The position numbers and the translations under genes are program-made. The notes under the pieces are model-generated. The model was not told where the DNA came from. It saw only the letters and a program-made list of their open reading frames with translations, and searched no databases. From JAISFI01 sp031553775 (lineage in GTDB: Bacteria; Bacteroidota; Bacteroidia; Bacteroidales; Azobacteroidaceae), in the NCBI GenBank assembly GCA_031553775.1, contig JAVBLA010000024.1:12119-76118 (forward strand): a stretch of 64,000 nucleotides of DNA. Reading direction: 5' to 3'. This document shows, in pieces, positions 1 to 8,862 of this stretch. Within the stretch, counting starts at the first letter, position 1. Each line of letters opens with the position of its first letter.

Positions 1-13
1 TCCGACGGAATTA

Positions 14-475
14 TCAGCGATTTGCTGATTGTACCATAAATGCATTATAGTACTCCGGATTGCCGGTCACTTCTTCGCCCAACCAATCCGGTTTTACATA
101 TTCTTCTTTTTCGTCCTGAAGTTCCAGTTCGGCTAAAATCAAACCTTCATTCAATCCGCTGAACACATCGACTTCAAAAACATGACCGGCACAAGGTACA
201 TAATTCCGCACCTTGTCTATTACAGGAAACGGACTCATCCGGATCATTTCCCGGGCATCGGACACGGGAATGGGATATTCAAATTCCAGGCGGGAAAATC
301 CATTGTTATCTGCTGCACCTTTAACTGTAAGGAAGGCCTTCTCTCCCTTGATCCGGACACGGATGGTCCGGTCTTCCGAAATACAAAGATAAGCCTGAAC
401 AATATGTACCGCATGGGTAATAAATGGAGTAAAATCTCCTTTTACCAGGAATTTACGTTCTATTTCCAACGCCAT
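14..475 (-). CDS. CYTH domain protein (triphosphate tunnel metalloenzyme superfamily)
   Basis: A 153-aa protein starting at the ATG at 473-475; the longer open frame upstream adds 28 residues that resemble no family and run into the neighbouring gene. The N-terminus MALEIERKFLV carries the ExExK signature of CYTH proteins. Further basic and acidic strands (TIRVRIKG, AFLTVKG, RLEFEYPI, FEVDVFSG, ILAELEL) match the alternating charges that line the triphosphate tunnel. Family members are inorganic triphosphatases or thiamine triphosphatases, or bind related polyphosphates, in the cytoplasm. The length is normal for the short bacterial NE0496-like branch. The substrate cannot be read from sequence. 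The gene lies 10 bases beyond the stop of the lipoprotein gene upstream, so the two may be co-transcribed. Confidence 0.9.
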   Translation of the reverse strand: MALEIERKFLVKGDFTPFITHAVHIVQAYLCISEDRTIRVRIKGEKAFLTVKGAADNNGFSRLEFEYPIPVSDAREMIRMSPFPVIDKVRNYVPCAGHVFEVDVFSGLNEGLILAELELQDEKEEYVKPDWLGEEVTGNPEYYNAFMVQSANR

Positions 476-485
476 AAAGACAGTA

Positions 486-1082
486 TTACTTATAACCTTT
501 TCCGTAAGTAAATGAAACAGGAATATATACGGGGCTCGTAATAACCTGACCGCCAACACTCATGCTCGGGCGCAATTTAATAGTCACTTTACTGGGAGTA
601 TCGCTCAAACCGGCAAAATTGAAAGCCATATTTTTCACTGCATCGGCAGATTGCCCACTCAATACCTTTTTCAAATCGAACGACAACTGCATAGGAAGTG
701 TAGATGTTGCCCCACCTGCTACCGACAATTGCTGATTAAGTAAACCTTCGGTCATTTGCACATCATCAATTTCCAGAATATACTGCAAACCACTCAGAGC
801 AGCAGCCTGTGTACCCGGATTTTTCACATTCAGGTTCAGGGTGAACTGCAAGGGCAGTGAGCTTTTAGATAAAGATGCCAGTAAACTGGCTGCCGTAAGC
901 GGATTTAAAGACGACAGGGAAGTGGCACTCTGTAAGTCTACTCCTCCTAAATTCAATCCCGAGATGGATTTATAGGTGTACTGGCACTGGGTGAGGTTGT
1001 AGGCACTGCCTGCGACTTGTTTAGCTACATCGCAAGAAAGGAATAACAGGATTACGCTTAGTAAAGAGATTGTTTTTTTCAT
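486..1082 (-). CDS. LEA type 2-like lipoprotein
   Basis: A 198-aa exported lipoprotein. The start at 1082 gives MKKTISLLSVILLFLSC, a lipoprotein leader with the lipidated Cys at residue 17; the longer frame to 1130 would bury this signal. The mature part contains an LEA14/WHy-like beta-sandwich: a segment predicting strands (LPLQFTLNLNVKNPG, then YILEIDDVQMTEGLL) followed by a Gly/Ala-rich loop and LPMQLSFDLKKVL. The 'NLNVKNPG' stretch is typical of these domains, in which a short non-polar strand precedes N-P. The function of such proteins in Bacteroidota is unknown. It probably sits in the outer membrane facing the periplasm. Family assignment is by pattern only. Confidence 0.7.
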   Translation of the reverse strand: MKKTISLLSVILLFLSCDVAKQVAGSAYNLTQCQYTYKSISGLNLGGVDLQSATSLSSLNPLTAASLLASLSKSSLPLQFTLNLNVKNPGTQAAALSGLQYILEIDDVQMTEGLLNQQLSVAGGATSTLPMQLSFDLKKVLSGQSADAVKNMAFNFAGLSDTPSKVTIKLRPSMSVGGQVITSPVYIPVSFTYGKGYK

Positions 1083-1568
1083 CTGTTTGAAATTTAATGT
1101 TTGTGTAATTAACTTTTTGTCTTGAAACAAAAAGTTACAAAAAATTCAAGGCTATGCATTGGAAAATGTTCCTTTTTTCTTGATAAAAAAGGAACCAAAA
1201 ATTAATTTCATTGAAAGTGCTACGCTCCACAATAACCATGCAAGCATGCTTATTGCTCTCGCTTAAACGCACTTTTCAAGGCTGCGTTCCATTGGCTAAA
1301 AAATACTGCGTTACGGCTAAGAGAAAAGAACTCGCACCTCCGGTGCTCAGACAGCTTTTCTCTTTTAACGCCTACACTGCGTATTTTTCTTTACGCCACT
1401 GGCCCGAGGCCGGATCGAAGCCTCATCAGCAACGCATTTAATCAAATTTAAAGACTTCAAATATCTTATTAACTTTAAGGACTTTAAATTAATCAGATGG
1501 GATCGACTCTTCAATTTTTCTGCAAAAATACAAAAACTGTTGAAGCATAGTTACAATAAGGTAAAAAA
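1083..1568. repeat. Intergenic Bacteroidota-type dispersed repeat with two hairpins
   Basis: This 486-base gap has no convincing gene. Just upstream of the lipoprotein gene lie two perfect inverted repeats: 1111-1120 with 1127-1136 (10 bp, loop CTTGAA) and 1168-1178 with 1185-1195 (11 bp, loop CTTGAT). The similar loops suggest one element with two related hairpins. The next 240 bases (to about 1440) form an open frame (1211-1441) of odd composition that lacks a ribosome binding site or family features. I recall similar T-run/CTTGA/A-run sequences scattered through Bacteroidota genomes, but cannot verify it here. Bases 1445-1495 are AT-rich with repeats of TTTAAAGACTT type. Confidence 0.55.
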
Positions 1569-2621
1569 TTATTTTATTGTAACCATGGTTGCGCCGAAAC
1601 CGTACTCCCGGAAAGAGGCATCCTGACAGGGATAATTTTTATATTTGGTTTTTAGCTCTGTAAGAATGGCATTGCGGAGTACACCATCGCCTTTTCCGTG
1701 GATAAACACGATTTTTTGTCCTTTCCGGTCCTTCATTTTTTCAAGAACTTCACGAAATTTTGTCAACTGGTATTCCAGGATATCAGCGTTAGACATTCCC
1801 GTGGTAGAATCTAATAATTGATTGATATGCAGATCTACTTCTTCCACCGGATTTACCCTGACTTTTTTCTCTATCGGTTGAGGAAGACGTTTGTCTTCTT
1901 TCTTCTTTTGCATCATGGATTCCTGCAATTCAACAGAAGAAACGAGATATTCCCTTTCCGGAACATCATTGATTACCACCGGATAAACGATGGCATCATC
2001 TTCGAAGAAATCGTTTTCCCGGAAACAGTGGATTTTATAGAATTTTACCGTATCTACCCTTATTTCAACACTATAGGAGTTCTTTAGTGTATAAGGTTTA
2101 TCCTGCTTGTATGCTACAAACTGGATACAAACATGTTCCAGGCTATTCAGGTTTTCTTTGCTGAACTCGTGGAGAAACATCTTGGTATTCGGTTCTATCA
2201 AACCATTGTAAAGACTCTGCCAGGCATTATTTTCCCGCGACATATAATTGAATAAGAGAAAATAATTGCTATCGTTAATTAGATAGGCTTCATAATTTCC
2301 TTTGACAATATCTTTAATATCTTCTGGCAAATAAGCGATATATACATTCAACCGATCTCCTCCAGGAAGCTCTTTTACGAGAGATTGTTCCTGCACCTTC
2401 TTCATCTCAATTACAGGAACCGGCTCCGGCTGCACCCTTGTTGGCGGAGGTGTATGGCGTGTTTGTGTGTCATTTTCTTCAATCACCACGCATTCACGGA
2501 TCAGTACCGGGGTTTCGAAACCGTCTTCTTCCTCTACCAAGACAATGTCTTTTCCCTGAAAACTACGTACAATGCCTCCTCCTATAGAGCTGAGGAAGCG
2601 AACTTTATCTCCAACTTTCAT
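1569..2621 (-). CDS. DUF2027/Smr domain protein
   Basis: A 350-aa cytoplasmic protein. The start MKVGDKVRFLSS at 2621 was chosen because the 19 upstream codons are translated from the AATTGAAAATTG-type repeat. The N-terminal ~70 residues form a small SH3-like barrel (GDKVRFLSSIGGGIVRSF), followed by a Pro-rich linker. The middle (about residues 90-260) matches the Bacteroidota DUF2027 region. The last ~85 residues are an Smr domain: EVDLHINQLL with the D-L-H motif, then VFIHGKGDGVLR and the closing FGATMVTIK. Smr domains are found at the end of MutS2 and in stand-alone nucleases that cut RNA or branched DNA. Whether this one is catalytic is unknown. Confidence 0.88.
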   Translation of the reverse strand: MKVGDKVRFLSSIGGGIVRSFQGKDIVLVEEEDGFETPVLIRECVVIEENDTQTRHTPPPTRVQPEPVPVIEMKKVQEQSLVKELPGGDRLNVYIAYLPEDIKDIVKGNYEAYLINDSNYFLLFNYMSRENNAWQSLYNGLIEPNTKMFLHEFSKENLNSLEHVCIQFVAYKQDKPYTLKNSYSVEIRVDTVKFYKIHCFRENDFFEDDAIVYPVVINDVPEREYLVSSVELQESMMQKKKEDKRLPQPIEKKVRVNPVEEVDLHINQLLDSTTGMSNADILEYQLTKFREVLEKMKDRKGQKIVFIHGKGDGVLRNAILTELKTKYKNYPCQDASFREYGFGATMVTIK

Positions 2622-2706
2622 CTTTAGAAATTGATAATTGAAAATTGATAATTGAAAATTAGCATTCAGGCATTTCATTTTCAGTTTTCAATTTTCAATT
2701 TTTAAT
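2622..2706. repeat. AATTGAAAATTG-type simple repeat tract
   Basis: The tract contains several copies of the unit AATTGATAATTGAAAATTG. It occurs first in one orientation and then, from about 2681, in the complementary orientation (TTTTCAATTTTCAATTTTTAATT), giving a loose inverted repeat. Similar tracts occur at 19939-19975, 43583-43620 and 55873-55905, always directly beside a start or stop codon. It is not a CRISPR array, as there are no spacers. Confidence 0.6.
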
Positions 2707-2714
2707 TATTGAGG

Positions 2715-2722
2715 CAAAGGTA
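2715..2722 (-). promoter_or_regulatory. -7 box for the Smr gene
   Basis: Read on the minus strand, the bases are TACCTTTG, matching the Bacteroidota -7 consensus TAnnTTTG. It lies about 94 bases upstream of the chosen start codon. No clear TTTG -33 box is present at the expected distance, so this is a half-supported prediction. Confidence 0.4.
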
Positions 2723-2806
2723 GGGAATTTTCATTACTTTCACAGAATATACGGAGTCGTCTCGGAGAAATTGCGAATAAATTCGCATTTCCCTCTCAGC
2801 TTTCAC

Positions 2807-2814
2807 TATATTTG
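2807..2814 (+). promoter_or_regulatory. -7 box for the queA-type gene
   Basis: TATATTTG matches the Bacteroidota -7 consensus TAnnTTTG exactly and lies 20 bases before the ATG at 2834, implying a very short leader. This supports the ATG at 2834 over the frame start at 2771. The -33 region has only a weak TTTC near 2788. Confidence 0.5.
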
Positions 2815-2833
2815 CGGAAAGTTTTACAGAAGA

Positions 2834-4060
2834 ATGGACAAAACTCAACAGATCAGGATCGAAGTGTATGATTATCCGTTACCAGATGAAAAGATTGCCA
2901 AATTTCCATTGGAAAAACGAGATGAGTCTAAATTATTAATATATCGGTCGGGCGAAATTTCGGAAACCAGATTCAAACAGATCAGTGATTACTTACCTGA
3001 AAATGCCCTGATGATCTTCAATAATACCCGGGTAATCCAGGCTCGTCTTATTTTCAGGAAAGAGACAGGTGCCCGGATCGAGATTTTTTGCCTGGAACCC
3101 AAAGAGCCGTCCGATTATGTTCTGGCATTCCAGGAAAGGAAATGTTGCAGCTGGCTTTGCATGGTAGGGAATGCTAAAAAATGGAAAAACGGAAAATTGG
3201 AGTTGATTTCAACCCATGACATGGAAAATGTCATCCCGATTTCTGTTACCGCAGAAAAAATAGAAAGCTATGGAGAAACCGCTCTCATTCGTTTTGAATG
3301 GAATAACGACAAACTGTGTTTTGCCGATATCCTGGAACAATACGGAGAGTTACCCATTCCTCCTTACCTGAACCGGAAAACAGAAGAAAAAGACAAAGTA
3401 ACTTATCAAACGATTTATTCTAAAATCAACGGTTCTGTGGCTGCACCCACAGCCGGGCTGCATTTTACTCCGGCAGTTTTCGACAGTCTGAAAGAAAAAA
3501 ATATTATCCGGGAAGAAGTTACACTGCATGTCGGCGCCGGTACTTTCAAACCAGTGAAGAGCGAAACCATCGAAAATCACGAGATGCACACCGAATTGAT
3601 TTCGGCAAACAAAAAAACCATAGAGCTTCTCTTGCAATATACAGGCAAAGTATATGCAGTGGGAACCACTTCTGTCAGAACACTCGAAAGCTTGTACTAT
3701 ATAGGAGTAATACTTGAAAAAAATCCGGATCCCGAACTCTTCGAAATATCCCAGTGGATGCCTTATCAGGAAGAGAATAATAATATCTCCACCCGGAAAG
3801 CACTGGAAAATATTATCCAGTATCTCAATAAAAAACAACTGCAAACAGTAACCGCTCATACACGCATCATGATTGCCCCCGGCTATACATTCAAAATTAT
3901 GGATGGGATTATTACCAATTTTCATCAGCCGAAAAGCACGTTATTGTTGTTGATTTCAGCATTTACAGGGGAAAACTGGAAAAAAATCTATGATTATGCA
4001 CTGAGGAATGATTTTAGGTTTTTGAGTTATGGGGATAGTTGTTTGTTAGTTAAGAGTTAA
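2834..4060 (+). CDS. queA: S-adenosylmethionine:tRNA ribosyltransferase-isomerase family protein
   Basis: A 408-aa cytoplasmic enzyme of the QueA family, which transfers and isomerises the ribosyl part of SAM onto preQ1-tRNA to make epoxyqueuosine. QueA features include NNTRVIQARL near residue 62, PPYLNR, YQTIYSKINGSVAAPTAGLHF with the conserved AAPTAGLHFT, THVGAGTFKPV-like HVGAGTFKPVK, and NFHQPKSTLLLLISAF near the end. It is about 60 residues longer than the usual ~345-aa enzyme, with extra sequence in the middle (about residues 250-330, YYIGVILEKNPDPELF). This long form may be a lineage variant or a paralogue with altered specificity. The start follows the promoter box at 2807. The stop codon lies in the left arm of a long inverted repeat. 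Confidence 0.85.
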   Translation: MDKTQQIRIEVYDYPLPDEKIAKFPLEKRDESKLLIYRSGEISETRFKQISDYLPENALMIFNNTRVIQARLIFRKETGARIEIFCLEPKEPSDYVLAFQERKCCSWLCMVGNAKKWKNGKLELISTHDMENVIPISVTAEKIESYGETALIRFEWNNDKLCFADILEQYGELPIPPYLNRKTEEKDKVTYQTIYSKINGSVAAPTAGLHFTPAVFDSLKEKNIIREEVTLHVGAGTFKPVKSETIENHEMHTELISANKKTIELLLQYTGKVYAVGTTSVRTLESLYYIGVILEKNPDPELFEISQWMPYQEENNNISTRKALENIIQYLNKKQLQTVTAHTRIMIAPGYTFKIMDGIITNFHQPKSTLLLLISAFTGENWKKIYDYALRNDFRFLSYGDSCLLVKS

Positions 4061-4192
4061 GAATTAAGGATTTTATTCTCTGTATTTGGGAGAAGTAATT
4101 CTTTTGCACTATGTAGAAGGGATAAAAAAGATGATTTTTATTCAGGATTTGAAGATTCCTAACTCTTAACTCTTAATTCTTAACTCTTAACT
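4048..4192. repeat. Intergenic repeat element, copy A, with 21-bp terminal inverted repeats
   Basis: Bases 4048-4068 (AGTTAAGAGTTAAGAATTAAG) and 4172-4192 are a perfect 21-bp inverted repeat enclosing 103 bases. The interior resembles that of copy B at 10294-10427: both have AATTCTTTTGCACTATGTAGA-like and GGATTTGAAGATTCC-like stretches in the same order. Its left arm overlaps the end of the queA-type gene. No coding capacity. This looks like a small non-autonomous dispersed element or structured RNA repeat. Confidence 0.7.
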
Positions 4193-4238
4193 TTTATTTT
4201 TCTGCAATATTTCAGCCATTTTTCAGTTATATTGTGTA

Positions 4239-6203
4239 GTGAAAACCGTATTTCCATATCTGGTGCTCATGATTTTGTTGTTTTCGTGCAAAACAGCCAA
4301 GTTAAGTGATGCCGTCGCCAAAGAAAATTTGGGTGAATACTATGATGCTGCCGATATATACAAAAAGGTTTACAGTAAAACTTCCAGTAAGGACAAGGCA
4401 ATGAAGGGCAGCGTAGCTTTTCATATGGGAGAATGTTTCAGCAAGGTTAATAATGCGCCAAGGGCATTAACCGGTTATCAAAATGCGGTACGTTACGGAT
4501 ACAAAGACAGTACATCGTATTTGCATGCTGCACAAATGGCTCACAAATCCGGTCAATACGGAGAAGCGATCAAGTTTTACAACGAATATCTGACAAAAGA
4601 TCCCGGTAGTATTCTGGCTAAAAACGGATTGAAAGGTTGTGACAGTGCCCGTGTGTGGAAAAGTAATCCTACCCGGTATGTGGTCAAAAGGGAGGAGAAG
4701 TTCAATTCGAGACGTGGCGAATTTTCACCGATGCTGTTCGGAAAAGCATATGACCAGCTATACATCACTTCTTCCCGTGATGATGCCATGGGAGATACAA
4801 AAAGTGCGATCACAGGAATGAAAAACAACGATTTTTTCCTGATCAAAAAAGATGACAAAGGACAATGGATGGCTCCGGAAGCTATCACGGACGGTATCAA
4901 CACAGAATTCGACGAAGGTACATGTTCTATCACAGCCGACGGCACCACGATGTATTATACTTTCTGCTCTTTCGATGAGCAATCGCCAAGAACCGCACAA
5001 GTATACAAATCTTCCCGATCGGGAGCCCAATGGAATAAGGGAGTCCTGTTGGAAATATTCAAAGATTCCCTGGCAATGGCCGCACATCCGGCTGTTAGTC
5101 CCGATGGAGAATACTTGTATTTTGTATCGGATGTTCCCGGAGGATACGGCGGAAAGGATATCTGGAGAATGTCGCTTAGCGGCACTACAGCCAATGCAGT
5201 AGAAAATCTCGGCCCGGAGATCAATACTCCCGGTGATGAAATGTTCCCGTATGTGCGGGATTCGGTGACTCTTTATTTCGCCTCCAACGGTCACCCGGGC
5301 ATGGGAGGATTAGATATCTTCAAAGCCACTAAACTCCCCAGTGGCAAATGGCAGGTGGAAAACATGAAATCTCCGGTCAACAGTATGGGAGATGATTTCG
5401 GCATTACCTTTGCAGGAGAACATGAATACGGATTTTTCTCATCAAACAGGAATGACGGGCGCGGTAGCGACCACATTTATTCTTTTGCCTACCCTACCAT
5501 TACCATACAAATGGAAGGATGGGTACTGGACCGGGATGAAATGGAAATCCAGGATGCTACCATACGGATCGTTGGAAAAGATGGAACCAACGAAAAAATC
5601 ATCGTCCGTAAAGACGGGACTTATGTTGCCAAAGCTAAGCCCGGCATGGAATATGTAATGATGGCCAGCGCCAAAGGTTATCTCAATCAAAAACAAACGC
5701 TGACTACCAGCAATGAAGAGAAAAGCCAGATCTACTATGTGGATTTCTCCCTGCCATCCATCTCCAAACCAGTTCCGATAGATAATATTTTCTATGATTT
5801 CGATAAAGCTACTTTACGACCGGAATCGAAAGAAGCGTTGGATGAACTGATCAAAATGCTTGAAGATAATCCGAACGTAACCATCGAGCTGGCATCTCAT
5901 ACCGACCGGAAAGGAAAAGAAGAATACAATCAGAATCTATCGCAAAGACGCGCCCAATCAGTCGTAAACTACCTGATTGCCGGAGGAATTGAAAAAGACC
6001 GTCTGACAGCTGTTGGGTACGGCAAAATGAAACCCAAAACCATCAATAAGAAAATGCACGAAAAATATCCTTTCCTACCGGAAGAACAAATATTGGATGA
6101 AACTTTCATCCTTACCCTTACCCCGGAACAGCAGGAAATTGCGGACCAGATTAACAGGAGAACGGAGTTTCAGGTGCTTCGGACTACGTATGGGCTTTAT
6201 TAG
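4239..6203 (+). CDS. porE: PorE-like OmpA-family lipoprotein (TPR, beta-propeller, CRD, OmpA_C)
   Basis: A 654-aa lipoprotein starting at GTG 4239 (leader MKTVFPYLVLMILLFSC, Cys at residue 17). The next ATG would destroy the signal. Domain order: TPR-like helices (about 20-140, EYYDAADIYKKVY and YGEAIKFYNEYLTKDPGS), PD40/WD40-like propeller blades (about 150-420, with repeated SPDGEYLYFVSD and DSVTLYFASNG), a carboxypeptidase-regulatory-like beta domain (about 423-510), and OmpA_C (about 520-645, IFYDFDKATLRPESKEALDE, SHTDRKG, NQNLSQRRAQSVVNYL). This order is that of PorE of Porphyromonas gingivalis, a peptidoglycan-binding T9SS component. It fits the T9SS-type sorting domains elsewhere in the window. 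Other OmpA lipoproteins share parts of this order, so orthology is probable, not proven. Confidence 0.8.
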   Translation: MKTVFPYLVLMILLFSCKTAKLSDAVAKENLGEYYDAADIYKKVYSKTSSKDKAMKGSVAFHMGECFSKVNNAPRALTGYQNAVRYGYKDSTSYLHAAQMAHKSGQYGEAIKFYNEYLTKDPGSILAKNGLKGCDSARVWKSNPTRYVVKREEKFNSRRGEFSPMLFGKAYDQLYITSSRDDAMGDTKSAITGMKNNDFFLIKKDDKGQWMAPEAITDGINTEFDEGTCSITADGTTMYYTFCSFDEQSPRTAQVYKSSRSGAQWNKGVLLEIFKDSLAMAAHPAVSPDGEYLYFVSDVPGGYGGKDIWRMSLSGTTANAVENLGPEINTPGDEMFPYVRDSVTLYFASNGHPGMGGLDIFKATKLPSGKWQVENMKSPVNSMGDDFGITFAGEHEYGFFSSNRNDGRGSDHIYSFAYPTITIQMEGWVLDRDEMEIQDATIRIVGKDGTNEKIIVRKDGTYVAKAKPGMEYVMMASAKGYLNQKQTLTTSNEEKSQIYYVDFSLPSISKPVPIDNIFYDFDKATLRPESKEALDELIKMLEDNPNVTIELASHTDRKGKEEYNQNLSQRRAQSVVNYLIAGGIEKDRLTAVGYGKMKPKTINKKMHEKYPFLPEEQILDETFILTLTPEQQEIADQINRRTEFQVLRTTYGLY

Positions 6204-6220
6204 TTAACTCTTAACTCTTT

Positions 6221-7279
6221 TCACGCTAATTTAATCGTTTCATCCAAATAAACATCCTGAATCGTATTCAGGAGTGCAATACCTTCGTTCATAGGACGTT
6301 GGAAAGCTTTCCGTCCGCTGATCAGGCCTATTCCTCCTGCCCGTTTATTGACTACTGCGGTTATGACGGCTTCTTTTAAGTCGGAAGCGCCTTTGGATTC
6401 ACCACCGGAATTGATCAGGCCTACACGGCCCATGTAACTGTTGGCTACCTGGTAGCGGCATAAGTCGATGGGGTGTATCGATGTTAATTTTTCATAGACT
6501 CTTTTATCTGTTTTAGAATAATTGAGGGCTACGAAACCTCCGTTATTGACAGGGAGTTTCTGTTTAACAATATCGGCCTGGATGGTAACACCCAGGTGAT
6601 TGGCCTGCCCTGTCATATCAGCTGAAGCATGGTAATCAACACCATCTTTTTTGAATGCATCATTTCGGAGGTAACACCACAAGATCGTGGCCATTCCCAG
6701 TTCGTGAGCATATTCAAAAGCTTCTGCTACTTCCTGTAAGTGCCGCCGGCTTTCTTCCGATCCCCAGTAGATCGTAGCACCTACGGCTACCGCTCCCATG
6801 TTCCAGGCTTCCCGGATACTGCCGAACATTACCTGATCGTAAGTATTCGGATAACTCAACAATTCATTGTGATTGATCTTAACGATGAATGGAATTTTAT
6901 GTGCATATTTCCTCGCTACCGATCCCAGAACACCGAAAGTAGATGCCACTGCATTACAGCCGCCTTCAATGGCTAATCTGACAATATTCTCCGGATCAAA
7001 ATACAGGGGATTGGGCGCAAATGAAGCGCCCGCCGTATGTTCTATACCCTGGTCTACAGGCAGAATAGACATATATCCTGTATTCGCGAGGCGGCCATGT
7101 TCGAATAAGGACTGGAGACTTCTTAATGTTTGAGGATTCCTATCGGAAACGGTCCAGACCCGGTCGATCACATCAGGAGAAGGAGCATGTAACAACGATT
7201 TTTCGATTGTTTTGGATGTGTGGCCGAGATAATATTCTGCCTGTTCACCCAATAAACTGACAATTTTTGAAGGATGCAT
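6221..7279 (-). CDS. fbaB: Class I fructose-bisphosphate aldolase (DhnA/FbaB type)
   Basis: A 352-aa cytoplasmic glycolytic/gluconeogenic enzyme that cleaves fructose 1,6-bisphosphate to two triose phosphates through a Lys Schiff base. It is alignable along its whole length with what I remember of E. coli FbaB (350 aa). Shared stretches include SILPVDQGIEHTAGASFAPN, KINHNELLSYPNTYDQ, GAVAVGATIYWGSEESRR, LRNDAFKKDGVDYH, TGQANHLG and GLINSGGESKGASDL. The start at 7279 (MHPSKIVSLLGEQ) matches the family N-terminus; the frame also reaches 7333. The gene is convergent with the PorE gene, 17 bases apart. Confidence 0.95.
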   Translation of the reverse strand: MHPSKIVSLLGEQAEYYLGHTSKTIEKSLLHAPSPDVIDRVWTVSDRNPQTLRSLQSLFEHGRLANTGYMSILPVDQGIEHTAGASFAPNPLYFDPENIVRLAIEGGCNAVASTFGVLGSVARKYAHKIPFIVKINHNELLSYPNTYDQVMFGSIREAWNMGAVAVGATIYWGSEESRRHLQEVAEAFEYAHELGMATILWCYLRNDAFKKDGVDYHASADMTGQANHLGVTIQADIVKQKLPVNNGGFVALNYSKTDKRVYEKLTSIHPIDLCRYQVANSYMGRVGLINSGGESKGASDLKEAVITAVVNKRAGGIGLISGRKAFQRPMNEGIALLNTIQDVYLDETIKLA

Positions 7280-7391
7280 AAAAAACTTTTTTAGGGAGTT
7301 ATTGTTTTTTATTATAACAGTATCGGGAATCATTATGTTTTCAATCTGAGTATAAGATAATCGCTAAAAAATCTTTACAGGACGATATTGT

Positions 7392-7423
7392 TTTGTCCAA
7401 TCACGGATTATTCTTTATTTTTG
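7392..7423 (+). promoter_or_regulatory. Bacteroidota-type promoter for metY
   Basis: TTTG at 7392-7395 and TATTTTTG at 7416-7423 are separated by 20 bases, matching the TTTG-N19-21-TAnnTTTG consensus of Bacteroidota housekeeping promoters. The predicted transcript would start near 7430 and have a leader of about 135 bases before the ATG at 7565. No SAM riboswitch was recognised in that leader by eye. Confidence 0.7.
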
Positions 7424-7564
7424 TTCCGGATTATTCCCCGAGCCTGTTGAAACTGCAAAAAGTCGAAAAAGATACGAGGGTTGAACTGAAGGGTAATGAG
7501 TAAAGCCGAATGACAAGTAAACAGGTGGTTGGACGAGTTCCACATTAAATCTAAAATTAATTTC

Positions 7565-8851
7565 ATGCCAAAGAAACAACTTCATTTCGAAACATTACAG
7601 GTATGCGCGGGCTATGTACAGTCAGATCCCGTCACGAACTCCCGTGCAGTACCTCTTTATCAGACAACTGCATATACATTCAATAATGCGGAACACGGGG
7701 CCGATTTGTTCAATCTCGATATACCAGGTTATATTTATACCCGGCTGAACAATCCCACAACGTCAATTTTCGAGCAACGGATGGCTGCACTCGAAGGCGG
7801 AGTTGCCGCTGTAGGTCTTGCATCCGGTATGTCGGCACAACTAATTACCTTCCTGAATTTGATGAAATCGGGAGATAATTTTGTAACATCCCCCTATCTT
7901 TACGGAGGCACTTATAATCAATTTTTCGTATCTTTCAAAGACCTCGGATTAGATGCCCGTAAAGCGAAAAGCGATACCGCCGAAGATATGGAAAAACTGA
8001 TCGACGAAAACACAAAAGCTTTATATGTGGAAATTATCGGTAATCCTTATTTCAGCATTCCCGATCTGGAAAAGTTATCTGCTTTAGGAGCCAAATATGG
8101 AATTCCCCTGATTGTAGACAATACATTCGGCTGTGGAGGCTATCTTTGCCAGCCTATCAAATTCGGAGCGAATATTGTAGTAGAGTCTGCTACCAAATGG
8201 ATTGGAGGCCATGGAAACAGTATGGGCGGAATCATTGTAGACGGAGGTAATTTCAACTGGGGCAAGGGCAAGTTTCCCAAATATTCGGAACCCTCTGCCG
8301 GATATCACGGCATTAAGTTCTGGGAAAAATTCGGTAATGTGGCTTTCACGATGCGTTGTGTGGCTGAAAACCTGAGGGATATGGGTCCCTGTATCAGTCC
8401 GTTCAATTCCTGGCAATTGATACAAGGTATCGAAACCCTGTCTGTGCGGGTCCAGAAAGAATGCGATACAACGCTGGCTTTGGCCCAATGGCTGCAAAAA
8501 CATCCCAAAGTATACGATGTATGTTATCCTGGATTAGATAATCATCCGTATCATACTTTGGCTAAAAAATATTTGTCGAACGGATTCGGGGCTGTGCTGA
8601 CTTTCCGTGTAAAAGGGGAACTGAAACAGACTGTCCGTTTCGTGGAAAGTTTAGAATTGATTTCCCACCTGACCAATGTAGGGGACGTCCGTACGTTGAT
8701 TACCCATCCTGCCAGTACCACACACAGGCAATTGAGTGAAGAAGCTCAGGCCGAAGCGGGTATCTATCCAGATCTATTGCGTTTATCGGTCGGTCTGGAA
8801 CATATAGACGATATTCAAGCTGATCTGGAACAAGCATTCCATCAAATCTAA
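7565..8851 (+). CDS. metY: O-acetylhomoserine sulfhydrylase
   Basis: A 428-aa PLP enzyme of the Cys/Met metabolism family that makes homocysteine from O-acetylhomoserine and sulfide. The N-terminal FETLQVCAGY..DPVTNSRAVPLYQTTAYTF and YTRLNNPTTSIFEQRMAALEGG are typical of MetY rather than shorter MetB/MetC proteins. SATKWIGGHGNSMGG carries the PLP-binding Lys, and NVGDVRTLITHPASTTHRQL is the conserved C-terminal substrate loop. The ATG at 7565 fits the family start; the 12 codons upstream are dispensable. It lies 11 bases before the beta-CASP gene, so the two probably share a transcript. Confidence 0.93.
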   Translation: MPKKQLHFETLQVCAGYVQSDPVTNSRAVPLYQTTAYTFNNAEHGADLFNLDIPGYIYTRLNNPTTSIFEQRMAALEGGVAAVGLASGMSAQLITFLNLMKSGDNFVTSPYLYGGTYNQFFVSFKDLGLDARKAKSDTAEDMEKLIDENTKALYVEIIGNPYFSIPDLEKLSALGAKYGIPLIVDNTFGCGGYLCQPIKFGANIVVESATKWIGGHGNSMGGIIVDGGNFNWGKGKFPKYSEPSAGYHGIKFWEKFGNVAFTMRCVAENLRDMGPCISPFNSWQLIQGIETLSVRVQKECDTTLALAQWLQKHPKVYDVCYPGLDNHPYHTLAKKYLSNGFGAVLTFRVKGELKQTVRFVESLELISHLTNVGDVRTLITHPASTTHRQLSEEAQAEAGIYPDLLRLSVGLEHIDDIQADLEQAFHQI

Positions 8852-8862
8852 AAAAAACTCAA

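Noticed and set aside
1211..1441. A 76-codon open frame on the + strand
   Set aside because: It lies in a repeat-like region, lacks a ribosome binding site and has a composition unlike local genes. Taken as part of the repeat.
2622..2706. A short CRISPR array
   Set aside because: The repeats are contiguous AT-rich units without unique spacers, and no cas gene is near.
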